The position numbers and the translations under genes are program-made. The notes under the pieces are model-generated. The model was given only the letters and a program-made list of their open reading frames with translations, ran no database searches and was not told the DNA's origin. Source: Devosia subaequoris (lineage in GTDB: Bacteria > Pseudomonadota > Alphaproteobacteria > Rhizobiales > Devosiaceae). From it: 64,000 nucleotides of DNA. This document shows, one piece after another, positions 36,545 through 45,029 of this stretch. The stretch lies in assembly GCF_014197055.1 (NCBI RefSeq), contig NZ_JACIEW010000002.1, positions 62,001 through 126,000 on the forward strand. The letters run 5' to 3'. Position 1 is the first letter of the stretch. Every line of letters starts with the position of its first letter.

Positions 36545-37321
36545 TCACGAAATCGGCACGCTGGAGCAATGTTTGCTCAGAAACTCCAGTGCCGCTGCCT
36601 TGAACACCTTGTCGCCGGTCGCCCGCATATGATCGCGCCTGGGGATAACGAGTGCCTCACCCTGCGGCAGTAATGCCGCCAGTGCCTCAGGACCACCCGC
36701 CATTTCGTCTTCCTCGCCTACTGCCACCAACGCCGGCACTTCGATACGCCGAACATCGGCGCGCGCCATGGGCTGCCGTGAGGTCTCCATGCAAGCGGCC
36801 AGTGCTTCTCGATCCGAGCCGGTATGGTCGGCGAAGATGCGGAACTGCCGAGCCGTTGGATGGGTCAGATCTGACAGATCCGGGGCCCGCAGTCCGGCAA
36901 TGATGTCATTGCCGTCACTCAACCCGTTGATCAGGTTCATGGCCATGCCCCCGAGGATTGCGGCAACCACCCGCTCGGGATGATGAAACGCCAGGAAGGC
37001 GCAAATCCGGGCGCCCATGGAATAACCCAGCACCGCCGCCTTCTCGATTCCTAGATGATCGAGCAGCGCGAGGGCGTCCTCGGCCATCTGCGTCGGATAA
37101 TAAAGCTCGGGATCATGCGGCCTGTCCGACCGGCCATGGCCACGATTGTCCAGCGTGATCGCCTGATAACCGGCTTCGGTCAGCGTCTCCACCCAGCCGG
37201 TATCGACCCAATTGACCTTGCCGCTGGAGGCAAAGCCGTGGATGAGCAGGACCGGCGGCCCCTGTCCGGCAACCTCATAGGCGATCGACAGGCCGGATGT
37301 GGTGAAGCTGGGCATAGGCAT
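36545..37321 (-). CDS. Alpha/beta hydrolase
   Basis: 258 residues of the alpha/beta-hydrolase fold. The oxyanion block PVLLIHGFAS (24-32), DNRGHGRSDRP, the nucleophile elbow LGYSMGARI (Ser101) and the final RRDHMRATG with catalytic His make a complete triad with an Asp near AVGEEDEMA. It is close to the homoserine-acetyltransferase-unlike, esterase-type hydrolases; the substrate is not predictable. No signal peptide, so cytoplasmic. It is divergent from the zinc-finger gene. Confidence 0.9.
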   Translation of the reverse strand: MPMPSFTTSGLSIAYEVAGQGPPVLLIHGFASSGKVNWVDTGWVETLTEAGYQAITLDNRGHGRSDRPHDPELYYPTQMAEDALALLDHLGIEKAAVLGYSMGARICAFLAFHHPERVVAAILGGMAMNLINGLSDGNDIIAGLRAPDLSDLTHPTARQFRIFADHTGSDREALAACMETSRQPMARADVRRIEVPALVAVGEEDEMAGGPEALAALLPQGEALVIPRRDHMRATGDKVFKAAALEFLSKHCSSVPIS

Positions 37322-37444
37322 CCTCTTTTCAGTCCCTCGGGTGTTGCGGCTTCAGGACGCAAAATCAAGCTCCCTTTGCCCTTTTCTTGAATGAGGCCTT
37401 TGGCTATGGTCGCGCCAAATCAAACACACTCCAGGTTCCCGACC

Positions 37445-37690
37445 ATGGCACACGGCTCGACCCCGCATTTTCACAACACCGAAGGCCTGCGCAGCATCGA
37501 GATCGGGTCCAAGGAATTTCAGTGCGTCGGCGCCCTCCCCCCGTTTGATCATCCTCATGTCTTCCTCGACATGGGCAAGGACGACGAAATCGTCTGTCCC
37601 TATTGCTCCACGCTCTATATCTACAAGGCTGAGCTGGGCGAAGGTCTCGCCAACCCGGCCACGGCCATCTTCAAGGCCAACGCCGCCTGA
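37445..37690 (+). CDS. Zinc-finger protein (NDUFS6/complex I 13-kDa-like)
   Basis: An 81-residue protein with the PF10276 zinc-finger pattern: FQCVGALPPFDHPHVFLDMG, then EIVCPYCSTLYIY. The Cys-x-x-Cys plus the earlier Cys and His are the metal ligands. In mitochondria the homologue NDUFS6 is a complex I accessory subunit. Only the last third of the mitochondrial protein is covered, as in bacterial members. ATG 37445 keeps the family start; an upstream frame to 37391 has no ribosome site. It ends eight bases before the monooxygenase start. Confidence 0.88.
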   Translation: MAHGSTPHFHNTEGLRSIEIGSKEFQCVGALPPFDHPHVFLDMGKDDEIVCPYCSTLYIYKAELGEGLANPATAIFKANAA

Positions 37691-37698
37691 GTAGCCTC

Positions 37699-38877
37699 AT
37701 GGCCAGTTCGGGCCGCAGCTATATCATTGCGGGCGCCGGCATTTCCGGCATGACCCTGGCGCTCGCGCTGGCCAAGTTCGGCGCGACGGTGGTGGTGCTT
37801 GAACGCAGCCCGACGATCCAGGAGTTTGGCGCGGGGCTGCAAATCAGCCCCAATGCCCGCCGCGTGCTTGATCGGCTCGGGCTGGACGACGCGATTGATA
37901 AGACCAGCCTCGAACCCGCCGCGCTCGATGTCTTTGCGCAGGGCGGCCGGCACCCATTGGTCAGCATGGAACTCGGAGCGATCATCCGCGAGCGCTTCGG
38001 CGCGCCTTATGCCGTCATGCATCGGGCGGACCTCGCCAGCCTGCTTTACAGAGCTTGCCGACGTTTCGCCAATATCGATATTCTATTCGGCGTGCGCGAT
38101 TGGGACGTAGTGTCCCACGCCCGCGGCGTGACGGTGGCCATCGATGAAGCCAGCGGGCAAAGCCGCAACGCCCGCGCCGATGGGTTCATCGGGGCAGATG
38201 GCGTCCATTCCCAGACCCGCCTTGGCGTGCTGGACGGCCCCGCTGCCCAATATCGTAACCGCATTGCCTGGCGCACGCTTGTGCCAGCCGATTCGATCGG
38301 CGGACAGATCGCCCTGGACCGCGTTTCGGTCTTTTTCGGCAGCGGCTTTCACCTGGTCTGCTACCCCCTGCCCCATCGCGGTCAGGTCAATCTGGCCCTG
38401 TTCACGCCCGGCGCCATTCCACCAGAAGGCGCGCAGCCCCGGCCAAAGCACCCCGGCCCAAGGGTCGAAGCGCTGCTGGCCGCGGCGGCAGAAAACTGGA
38501 CCGCCTGGCCCATGTACACCGTGGAAACCTCGCTCTGGCATCTGGGCAATATCGGTATCATCGGTGATGCCGCCCACGCCATGGTGCCTTTCCAGGCGCA
38601 GGGCGCGGCCATGGGCATCGAGGACGCTGCAACACTGGCGCCACTGCTGATGGGAACTGAATCGGCCGAAGCGGCCTTTTCCCGATATGCCGGCATCCGG
38701 CAGCCCCGCGCCCGTCGCATTGCCGCACTTTCGGCGGAGAATGGGCGTATCTTTCATATGGCCTGGCCGTTCAGCCTGGCACGGAACATTGTCATGCGGC
38801 TGCAGGGACCAAAAGCCCATCTCAAGCGGCTCGCATGGGTCTATTCTCACGACGTTGGCGACAGTCCCACGCCGTGA
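37699..38877 (+). CDS. FAD-dependent aromatic monooxygenase-like protein
   Basis: 392 residues of the UbiH/salicylate-hydroxylase class A flavin monooxygenase family. The Rossmann GxGxxG is IIAGAGISGMTLALALAK (9-26), the second FAD motif is ADGFIGADGVHS, and the third is IGDAAHAMVPFQAQGAAMG. AYAVMHRADL is the NADPH-linked R-A-D-L-like site. It probably hydroxylates an aromatic acid, but no aromatic-catabolism genes are adjacent. It may instead be a UbiH-like enzyme; call by motif only. Confidence 0.87.
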   Translation: MASSGRSYIIAGAGISGMTLALALAKFGATVVVLERSPTIQEFGAGLQISPNARRVLDRLGLDDAIDKTSLEPAALDVFAQGGRHPLVSMELGAIIRERFGAPYAVMHRADLASLLYRACRRFANIDILFGVRDWDVVSHARGVTVAIDEASGQSRNARADGFIGADGVHSQTRLGVLDGPAAQYRNRIAWRTLVPADSIGGQIALDRVSVFFGSGFHLVCYPLPHRGQVNLALFTPGAIPPEGAQPRPKHPGPRVEALLAAAAENWTAWPMYTVETSLWHLGNIGIIGDAAHAMVPFQAQGAAMGIEDAATLAPLLMGTESAEAAFSRYAGIRQPRARRIAALSAENGRIFHMAWPFSLARNIVMRLQGPKAHLKRLAWVYSHDVGDSPTP

Positions 38878-38964
38878 TCGGCTCCGGCCTTGCCTTGTCG
38901 GCTTCTGCCGTGTCAATTGCGTCGCACCATTCCGGTGGATCAAAGAAAAGGTAATACCCACCGC

Positions 38965-40302
38965 ATGCAAGCCGCGACTCGCTCTCGCCTGACCCTGGCC
39001 TGTATCCTGATCACCATCCTGATCGACATGATCGGTGTGGGCATTATCGTACCGGTCCTGCCCGAACTGCTTGAGGACCTGACCGGCGGTAGCGTTGCGC
39101 AGGCCGCAGTGATTGGCGGCTATCTGGTGTTTGCCTACGCCTTCATGCAATTCGTCTTCTCCCCGGTCCTGGGCAATCTTTCCGACCGCTTCGGGCGCCG
39201 TCCGGTGCTACTGCTTTCGCTGCTGGGGCTGACCTTCGACTATCTTATGATGTCGATCGCCCCCTTCGTCTGGTATCTGTTCATCGGCCGCATCATTGCC
39301 GGCATTGCCGGGGCGGCACTGGCCACAGCCACCGCCTATATGGCCGATATAACCCCGCCACATAAGCGCACTCACCGCTTCGGCCTGATCGGGGCCGCCT
39401 TTGGGCTGGGTTTCATCATCGGCCCGGTGCTCGGTGGCGAACTGGGTGAATTCGGACCGAGGGTTCCCTTCTTTGCCGCCGCAGGCCTGGCCTTTGCCAA
39501 TTTCCTGTTCGGCCTGTTTGTCTTGCCTGAGAGCCTGCCCAAATCATCGCGCCGCAAATTTGATATCCGTCGCGCCAATCCGCTCGGCGCGGTGCTGGCC
39601 CTCAAGAAATATCCTTCTGTACTCTGGCTGCTGGCCGTCTTGTTCTTCTTTCAGCTTTCGGCCCAGGCCCTGCCGACAGTGTTCAGCTATTTCACCGTGG
39701 AAGTGTTCAATTTCACCTCCTCGATCATTGGCCGCACTCTGGGAGCGTTCGGTCTGGGCTTTGCCATCAGCCAGGCCGTTCTGGCCGGGCCGATGTCGCG
39801 CGGTATTGGCGAACCAGCCGTCGCCATGATCGGCCTTCTCGCGGCAATCGCGGCCTTTGCCGGCGTCGCCTTCTCGACCGAAGAATATATGCTCTACCTC
39901 GCCATTCTGGTCGGAACTATCAGTGGCCTTGCCCCCCCTGCCATCAACGGCGTGCTATCCCGGCAGGTGCCGGACAATAGCCAGGGCGAGTTGCAGGGCG
40001 CGGTCAATGCCGCCAGCTCGCTCGCCACGATCATCGGCCCGCTCGCGGCGACACAGATTTTCTCCTATTACACCACCACCCCCGGTACCCATGGCTATTT
40101 CCCCGGCGCACCCTTCATCGCCGCCAGCGCCAGCGTAGCGGTCGCGTTGATTATCTTTGCGATTGCCGCGTGGCGCTTTGAGCTGGGAAGCCGTCCGAGC
40201 ATTGCCGATCATCCGCATGCACCCGAGATTCCACCGCCGGGCCAGGTGCGCGTGGCGCCGCTTGAGGACGATGATGACAATAACGATCCGCCCCGCCGTT
40301 GA
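38965..40302 (+). CDS. MFS drug exporter of the Tet/TCR family
   Basis: About 445 residues, roughly twelve membrane helices. Motif A in the second loop, LGNLSDRFGRRPVLLLSL, and motif C-like GFIIGPVLGGELGE in helix 5 identify the 12-TMS drug-proton antiporter subgroup; ILITILIDMIGVGIIVPVLPELL is close to Tet(A) helix 1. Length fits the Tet/TCR1.2 family. A true tetracycline role is unlikely without a TetR neighbour; treat as a generic efflux pump. ATG 38965 follows AAAAGG; the upstream frame 38890-38964 is not protein-like. The GNAT gene overlaps its end. Confidence 0.85.
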   Translation: MQAATRSRLTLACILITILIDMIGVGIIVPVLPELLEDLTGGSVAQAAVIGGYLVFAYAFMQFVFSPVLGNLSDRFGRRPVLLLSLLGLTFDYLMMSIAPFVWYLFIGRIIAGIAGAALATATAYMADITPPHKRTHRFGLIGAAFGLGFIIGPVLGGELGEFGPRVPFFAAAGLAFANFLFGLFVLPESLPKSSRRKFDIRRANPLGAVLALKKYPSVLWLLAVLFFFQLSAQALPTVFSYFTVEVFNFTSSIIGRTLGAFGLGFAISQAVLAGPMSRGIGEPAVAMIGLLAAIAAFAGVAFSTEEYMLYLAILVGTISGLAPPAINGVLSRQVPDNSQGELQGAVNAASSLATIIGPLAATQIFSYYTTTPGTHGYFPGAPFIAASASVAVALIIFAIAAWRFELGSRPSIADHPHAPEIPPPGQVRVAPLEDDDDNNDPPRR

Positions 40303-40762
40303 GGCCGACTGGCCAGCCTTGCTGCGCGTTGTCAAACCGGTGCTGGATGCTGGCGAGACCTATGCCATTGACACCAATCTGAGCGACGAAGGCGTCCGGG
40401 CCTATTGGCTGATGTCGGCCCATGACGTCTTTGCCGCCGAGATCGACGGGCAGATCGTTGGCACCTACTACCTCATGGCCAATCAGGCTGGTGGTGGTGC
40501 CCATGTGGCCAATTGCGGTTACATGACCGCACCCGAGGCACGCGGCAAGGGGGTAGCCCGCACCATGTGCCTGCATTCACTCGAACAGGCTCGTGAACGC
40601 GGGTTTCGTGCCATGCAGTTCAATCACGTGGTTTCGACCAACACCGGCGCCGTAGCGCTATGGCAGAAGCTGGGCTTTGAAATCGTCGGGACGTTGCCCA
40701 AGGCCTTCAACCATCCCGTGCATGGTTATGTAGATAGCTATGTGATGTTCCGCACGCTCTGA
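40271..40762 (+). CDS. GNAT N-acetyltransferase
   Basis: 163 residues with a complete GNAT fold: TITIRPAVEADWPAL start, motif A/B GYMTAPEARGKGVARTM (Q/R-x-x-G-x-G/A acetyl-CoA loop as R-G-K-G-V-A), and the C-terminal GAVALWQKLGFEIVGT. The start (ATG 40271, or ATG 40274) overlaps the MFS gene by 32 bases after GAGGACG, implying translation coupling with the exporter. Substrate unknown. Confidence 0.87.
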   Translation: MMTITIRPAVEADWPALLRVVKPVLDAGETYAIDTNLSDEGVRAYWLMSAHDVFAAEIDGQIVGTYYLMANQAGGGAHVANCGYMTAPEARGKGVARTMCLHSLEQARERGFRAMQFNHVVSTNTGAVALWQKLGFEIVGTLPKAFNHPVHGYVDSYVMFRTL

Positions 40763-40791
40763 GGATACGCCGTTCGTGCGGACAGATACGA

Positions 40792-40817
40792 AAAAGCCCC
40801 GCCGAGGCGGGGCTTTT
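40792..40817. terminator. Bidirectional terminator between GNAT and gnd
   Basis: AAAAGCCCCGCC at 40792-40803 pairs with GGCGGGGCTTTT at 40806-40817; the A-run and the T-run make it a rho-independent terminator on both strands. It lies between converging genes. Confidence 0.85.
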
Positions 40818-40835
40818 GCAGCGCGATGACGACGC

Positions 40836-42254
40836 TCAATTGCCGAGCGTAGACGGCCAGTCGCCGTGCAGGTCGGTGCCGCGGCCTTCGATCTCGAAGC
40901 CATGCGCGCCGAAGAAGTCGCGCTGGCCCTGGATGAGATTGGCGGTGCCCTGCGCCTGGCGGTAGCTGTCGAAATAGCTCAGCGCCGCCGAAAGACAGAT
41001 CATGGGGAATTCGCCCACGGCAGCGGCAGCCACCACCTTGCGCAGGCTCGGGTGGCTGTCCTTCATGATCTCGACGAAGTCGGGCACGACCAGCAGGTTG
41101 ACCGCTTCGCCCTTGTCATAGGCGGACGCCATCTGATCGAGGAAGCGCGAGCGGATGATACAACCGGCACGCCAGATTTTGGCGATGGTCGCCAGCGGCA
41201 ATGCCCAGCCATTTTCTTCCGAAGCCTTGGCGATAACGGCAAAACCCTGGGCGTAAGAGACGATCTTGCCAGCGAGCAACGCCTTCTCGAGATCGGCCAG
41301 GGTCACCTCAGTCTTCGCGCGGTTCGGCTTGCCATAAATGCCTTCGGCAGCAACGCGCTCGGACTTGCGCGACGAGATCGAGCGGGCCGCTACGGCACCC
41401 TCGATGGCAGTGGCCGGCACGCCCATCTGCTGGGCGGCAATGGCAGACCAGACGCCAGTGCCCTTCTGGCCGGCCTTGTCCAGGATCAATTCGACCAGCG
41501 GCTTGCCGGTCTGGTCATCGACGGCATCCAGCACATGGCCGGTGATCTCGATGAGGTAGGAATTGAGCGGGCCCTTGTTCCACTCCTTGAAGACGTCTGC
41601 GCATTCCTTCGGCGACATTCCCAGGCCATCGCGCATCACGCCATAGACCTCGGCGATCATCTGCATGTCGCCATATTCGATGCCGTTGTGGATGGTCTTG
41701 ACGAAGTGGCCAGCGCCGCCTTCGCCGAGATAGGCGCAGCAGCTTTCACCGTTGAACTTTGCGGCAATGGCGGTCAGCACCGCTTCGGCATTGTGCCACT
41801 GCTCCTTGGAGCCGCCGACCATGATTGAGGGACCATGGCGGGCACCCTCTTCACCGCCGGAGACGCCGACGCCGAGATAGCCGATATTCTTGGGCTTGAG
41901 ATAGTCGAAGCGGCGCTGGGTATCGGTGAACAGCGAATTGCCACATTCGATGATGGCATCGCCCGCTTCCAGATGGGGCAGAAGCTGCTCGATCATATCG
42001 TCGACCGGTTTGCCGGCCTTGACCATGATGATGATCGAGCGCGGCGCCTTTACCGTCCGGACGAATTCGGCCAGGTCATATTTGGGGATGGTATTGCCAT
42101 CCAGGCCCTGGGCCTTGGCGTCGGCCATATGCTCGTCAATACGGCCCGCTGACCGGTTGTGAACGGCAACAGTGTAGCCCTTCTCGGCAATGTTCAGGGC
42201 CAGATTGGAACCCATGACCGCCAGGCCGATAAGGCCGATATCTGCTGTCGACAT
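40836..42254 (-). CDS. gnd: 6-phosphogluconate dehydrogenase, decarboxylating
   Basis: 472 residues, full-length NADP-type Gnd. The N-terminal Rossmann is IGLIGLAVMGSNLALNIA, followed by GVSGGEEGARHGPSIMVGG and HNGIEYGDMQMIAEVYG, the substrate-binding stretch with the catalytic Lys before it (GHFVKTIHNGIE). It oxidatively decarboxylates 6-phosphogluconate to ribulose 5-phosphate in the pentose phosphate pathway. It is divergent from an SDR-gluconokinase pair that would supply its substrate. The C-terminal end (TDLHGDWPSTLGN) is normal. Confidence 0.96.
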   Translation of the reverse strand: MSTADIGLIGLAVMGSNLALNIAEKGYTVAVHNRSAGRIDEHMADAKAQGLDGNTIPKYDLAEFVRTVKAPRSIIIMVKAGKPVDDMIEQLLPHLEAGDAIIECGNSLFTDTQRRFDYLKPKNIGYLGVGVSGGEEGARHGPSIMVGGSKEQWHNAEAVLTAIAAKFNGESCCAYLGEGGAGHFVKTIHNGIEYGDMQMIAEVYGVMRDGLGMSPKECADVFKEWNKGPLNSYLIEITGHVLDAVDDQTGKPLVELILDKAGQKGTGVWSAIAAQQMGVPATAIEGAVAARSISSRKSERVAAEGIYGKPNRAKTEVTLADLEKALLAGKIVSYAQGFAVIAKASEENGWALPLATIAKIWRAGCIIRSRFLDQMASAYDKGEAVNLLVVPDFVEIMKDSHPSLRKVVAAAAVGEFPMICLSAALSYFDSYRQAQGTANLIQGQRDFFGAHGFEIEGRGTDLHGDWPSTLGN

Positions 42255-42594
42255 ACAAACAGTCCTTCTAAATTTCTTCCGTGTTCACTTCATGCGCTTG
42301 AGGGCACGACACGCGGGCGGGAAATGACCACAATCCGCGCCTTGAAGGAAGGGCGGATTGCACAATTTCCGGCCAGATCGCACACCTTGTATGGAAGATC
42401 AAGTCAATCGCCTCCCAAGCTCCACCTCGCCAAGACCTCGCAATATGAGGTCTCGATCAGCTCAACCACCCTGCTGCGCGGCAGGTCGATGACAATCGAT
42501 GTGTCCGGCGCCGCGCCCCCCAACCTTGCATCGCATCGGTGCGTCCTCTAACACCCGAAGGGGACGGTGCCATACTGGGAGGATAAGGCCAACA
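42255..42594. other. Divergent regulatory region between gnd and the SDR-gntK pair
   Basis: About 340 bases between divergent starts. No gene is seen; a short ATG frame within it overlaps the downstream SDR and has no ribosome site. An imperfect inverted repeat CTTG-N10-CAAG (42386-42403) is a candidate operator for a GntR/LacI-type regulator, though no such regulator is encoded nearby. The region presumably carries both promoters. Confidence 0.4.
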
Positions 42595-43368
42595 ATGAAG
42601 CGGGGCATAGCGCAATTTGACCTCACCGGCCGGCGGGCCCTGGTGACCGGGTCCAGCCGCGGGTTGGGCTTCGCCATGGCAACTGCCCTGGCTGACGCCG
42701 GAGCAGAACTGGTGCTCAACGGTCGAGACGAAGTGGCATTGGGCAAGGCCGCAGCCGATCTGGCCGCAAGCGGGGCCAAGGTCTCGGCACTGGCCTTCGA
42801 TGTAACCAGTCCCGACAGTGTCGCCGAGGCCATCGGCCATTGTGAGGAACAGATTGGCCCCATCGACATTCTGGTCAACAATGCCGGCATGCAGATCCGC
42901 GGGCCGCTGGAAACGTATGGCCACGAGAACTTCGAGGCCATGCTGAGCGCCCATGTGGTTTCCACCTTCTCGGTCAGCAAGGCTGTTGCCCAGCACATGC
43001 TGGAGCGCGGCACGGGCAAGATCATCAATATCTGCTCGATCCTGACCAATCACGCCCGCCCCACGGCCGCGCCTTACGGCGCCGCAAAAGCGGCAATTGC
43101 CAACCTCACGCGTGGCATGGCAGCTGACTGGGCACCGCGCGGGCTGAACATCAACGCCATTGCACCGGGCTATTTCAAGACCGATCTTAACACCACGCTC
43201 ATGGCCGACCCGGCATTTGATGGCTGGGTGAAGCAGCGCACCCCCATGGGCCGTTGGGGCGAGGTCGAGGAACTGGGCCCCGCCGCAATCTTTCTCGCAT
43301 CCGACGCTTCCAGTTTCGTAAATGGACACATTCTCTATGTCGACGGCGCCTTCACAGCCACGGTCTGA
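42595..43368 (+). CDS. Short-chain dehydrogenase, gluconate 5-dehydrogenase-like
   Basis: 257 residues, a complete classical SDR: the cofactor loop GSSRGLGFAMA, DILVNNAGMQIRGP, catalytic Ser and YxxxK in NICSILTNHARPTAAPYGAAK, and APGYFKTDLN after the C-terminal strand. The pattern fits Ga5DH-type enzymes (GnoI/IdnO) that reduce 5-ketogluconate to gluconate. GGGAGGATAAGG stands 5-16 bases upstream of ATG 42595. It overlaps the start of gntK, so the two form a gluconate module divergent from gnd. Confidence 0.88.
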   Translation: MKRGIAQFDLTGRRALVTGSSRGLGFAMATALADAGAELVLNGRDEVALGKAAADLAASGAKVSALAFDVTSPDSVAEAIGHCEEQIGPIDILVNNAGMQIRGPLETYGHENFEAMLSAHVVSTFSVSKAVAQHMLERGTGKIINICSILTNHARPTAAPYGAAKAAIANLTRGMAADWAPRGLNINAIAPGYFKTDLNTTLMADPAFDGWVKQRTPMGRWGEVEELGPAAIFLASDASSFVNGHILYVDGAFTATV

Positions 43369-43900
43369 ACCGGCCCGCATCATCGTCGTGATGGGCGTCA
43401 GCTCATCGGGAAAATCTACTGTGGGAGCAGCACTCGCGCGCACCCTGCATGCGCCATTCCTCGATGGCGACCAGTTTCATCCCGAGGCCAATGTCGAGAA
43501 AATGCGTGCCGGTACGCCGCTGACCGACGAAGATCGCTGGCCCTGGTTGGAAGCACACACGGCGGCCCTCACCCAGGCAGCAGCGAAAAAGGACGTAGCT
43601 ATCGGCGCCAGTTCGGCCCTCAGGCGCATCTATCGCGACTTCATTACCGAAAAGGCCGGCGAACCAGTGTTGTTTGTCTACCTCGACGGCACCAGGGAGG
43701 TCATCGGCGAGCGCATGGCCAAGCGCAGCCATGAATATATGCCGACGAGCCTGCTCGATAGCCAGTTCGCCACGCTCGAAGTGCCTGATCCGGCGACCGA
43801 GAACACCTTGCACGTGCCCGTAACCGACAGCGTCGACAAGATCGTGCGCACCATCACCGGCGAGCTCGATCACCTAAAGAGTTTCAAGCGCTGGCAATAA
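43322..43900 (+). CDS. gntK: Gluconokinase
   Basis: 192 residues of the GntK family: P-loop VVMGVSSSGKSTVGAALA, DGDQFHPEANVEKMRAGTPLTDEDRWPWL, and KRSHEYMPTSLLDSQFATLE with the catalytic contacts. It phosphorylates gluconate to 6-phosphogluconate, the substrate of gnd on the other strand. The start is ATG 43322, or more likely ATG 43337, both inside the end of the SDR; the overlap indicates coupled translation. Motif set complete. Confidence 0.94.
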   Translation: MDTFSMSTAPSQPRSEPARIIVVMGVSSSGKSTVGAALARTLHAPFLDGDQFHPEANVEKMRAGTPLTDEDRWPWLEAHTAALTQAAAKKDVAIGASSALRRIYRDFITEKAGEPVLFVYLDGTREVIGERMAKRSHEYMPTSLLDSQFATLEVPDPATENTLHVPVTDSVDKIVRTITGELDHLKSFKRWQ

Positions 43901-44269
43901 TCATCGCGAATTCTGCCGCTCAGCGACTTCACGTGAGGTTTGCTGCCACGGCCAGCGGCCGCTGACTTCCACTTCCAGTGACAGGCTGAGGAATGTCCGG
44001 ATCGCCACAATGCCGGCTAGCACGGCAAGGCTGTCTAACGTCGGCTCGATTGCCACGGTGGCGATGATGTCGGCCGCGACGAGAACCTCTAACCCAACCA
44101 GAATGCCCCGGCCGATATCGGCCCGGTAGGCGCGAAACCGGTCATGGGCATCCCGATTGCGCAATTGCATCAGGAACCGCGCGGTTCCGGTAATCAAGCC
44201 GACGACGATTATGGCAATACCGAACCATTCCACCGTGCGCACAATGATAAGCAGCAGATCCCCGGTCAT
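43901..44269 (-). CDS. DUF1622 membrane protein
   Basis: 122 residues with three hydrophobic segments (LLLIIVRTVEWFGIAIIVVGL, GRGILVGLEVLVAADIIATV and LAVLAGIVAIRTFLSLSLEVEV). The ADIIATVAIEPTLDSLAVLAGIVAIRTFLS block is the DUF1622 (PF07784) pattern; function unknown. GGGGGAAAC stands just before ATG 44269. It converges on gntK with no gap. A possible decayed small gene lies upstream (44270-44537). Confidence 0.87.
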   Translation of the reverse strand: MTGDLLLIIVRTVEWFGIAIIVVGLITGTARFLMQLRNRDAHDRFRAYRADIGRGILVGLEVLVAADIIATVAIEPTLDSLAVLAGIVAIRTFLSLSLEVEVSGRWPWQQTSREVAERQNSR

Positions 44270-44299
44270 GTTTCCCCCTTGCCTGACATGTTGGTCCAA

Positions 44300-44537
44300 C
44301 GCACCAGCCGCCAGAGCGATCCACCGAGTTGGACCGGCTATTGTGCCAGCCTAGCTCTGGCGGCGCGACCAGGACCGCATTGCGGCAACCACGTAAGTCG
44401 GCAAACCCTGTTTCAATCGCCTCGTAGCGGGCGCTAAAATCAGCGCGCACCGAAACGCCGGCAAGCCGGGCAAGCTGATTGCCGGCATAGGTCTTGTTCA
44501 TGGTCCCGCATCCTCCGCGAGACGACGCACTAGTCCC
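44300..44537 (-). other. Stretch with a possible decayed small gene
   Basis: A minus-strand frame starting at ATG 44501, preceded by GGAGG at a good distance, begins MNKTYAGNQLARLAGV and continues beyond 44300 into the DUF1622 gene without a family match. A second short reading ending RSWSRRQS before TAG near 44350 shares the same region. This looks like a small gene that has lost its frame, but I cannot prove it ever coded. Confidence 0.25.
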
Positions 44538-45023
44538 TTACGCTGCGTCAGGGTCAATAGAGGGGACACCGGGCACCCGCGCCAGGCTCGCATTGGCGTA
44601 TCGGTCATCATGGCTGACCTCTAGGCCTGCCCAGGCCGGCGTGTCGATCGCCTGATCGACCGCCTCCAACTCCACTTCAGCCACGATCAGGCCACCATGA
44701 GCGCCGGCAAAGACATCAATTTCCCAGGTCAACCCGCCATGCGGCACCAGATATCGCGTCTTCTCGACCACGTTTGGCTGCGCCAGGGCGAGCATTTGCC
44801 GGGCATCGTCCAGCGGCACCTCATATTCGAACTCGGCGCGGCTGATCCCATCAGCCGGACCCTTGAGGGTCAGGACTGCCTTCTGATCGTCCGCGATGCG
44901 GATGCGCACAGTGGCCTTGGCATTGCTTGACAGATAGCCCTGCAAGAGACGTTTCTGGCCCGTGACTGCCTGTCGCCACCCATCCCCGACAACCAGAAAT
45001 TTCCGCTCGATTTCCTCGGCCAT
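44538..45023 (-). CDS. CYTH-domain protein (ThTPase/inorganic triphosphatase fold)
   Basis: 161 residues. The N-terminal EIERKFLVV is the E-x-E-x-K signature of the CYTH (triphosphate tunnel) family, followed by alternating Lys/Arg/Glu in beta strands (VRIRIADDQKAVLTLKG, FEYEVPLDDA, VEVELEAV). Members hydrolyse triphosphate, inorganic or thiamine. It lies six bases downstream of a CHAD gene on the same strand, the usual pairing linked to polyphosphate. Confidence 0.9.
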   Translation of the reverse strand: MAEEIERKFLVVGDGWRQAVTGQKRLLQGYLSSNAKATVRIRIADDQKAVLTLKGPADGISRAEFEYEVPLDDARQMLALAQPNVVEKTRYLVPHGGLTWEIDVFAGAHGGLIVAEVELEAVDQAIDTPAWAGLEVSHDDRYANASLARVPGVPSIDPDAA

Positions 45024-45029
45024 CTCGCT

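Noticed and set aside
38083..39150. Long minus-strand open frame (355 codons) opposite the monooxygenase and MFS genes
   Set aside because: It is a shadow of GC-rich codons in well-supported plus-strand genes, with many His, Gln and Arg and no domain.
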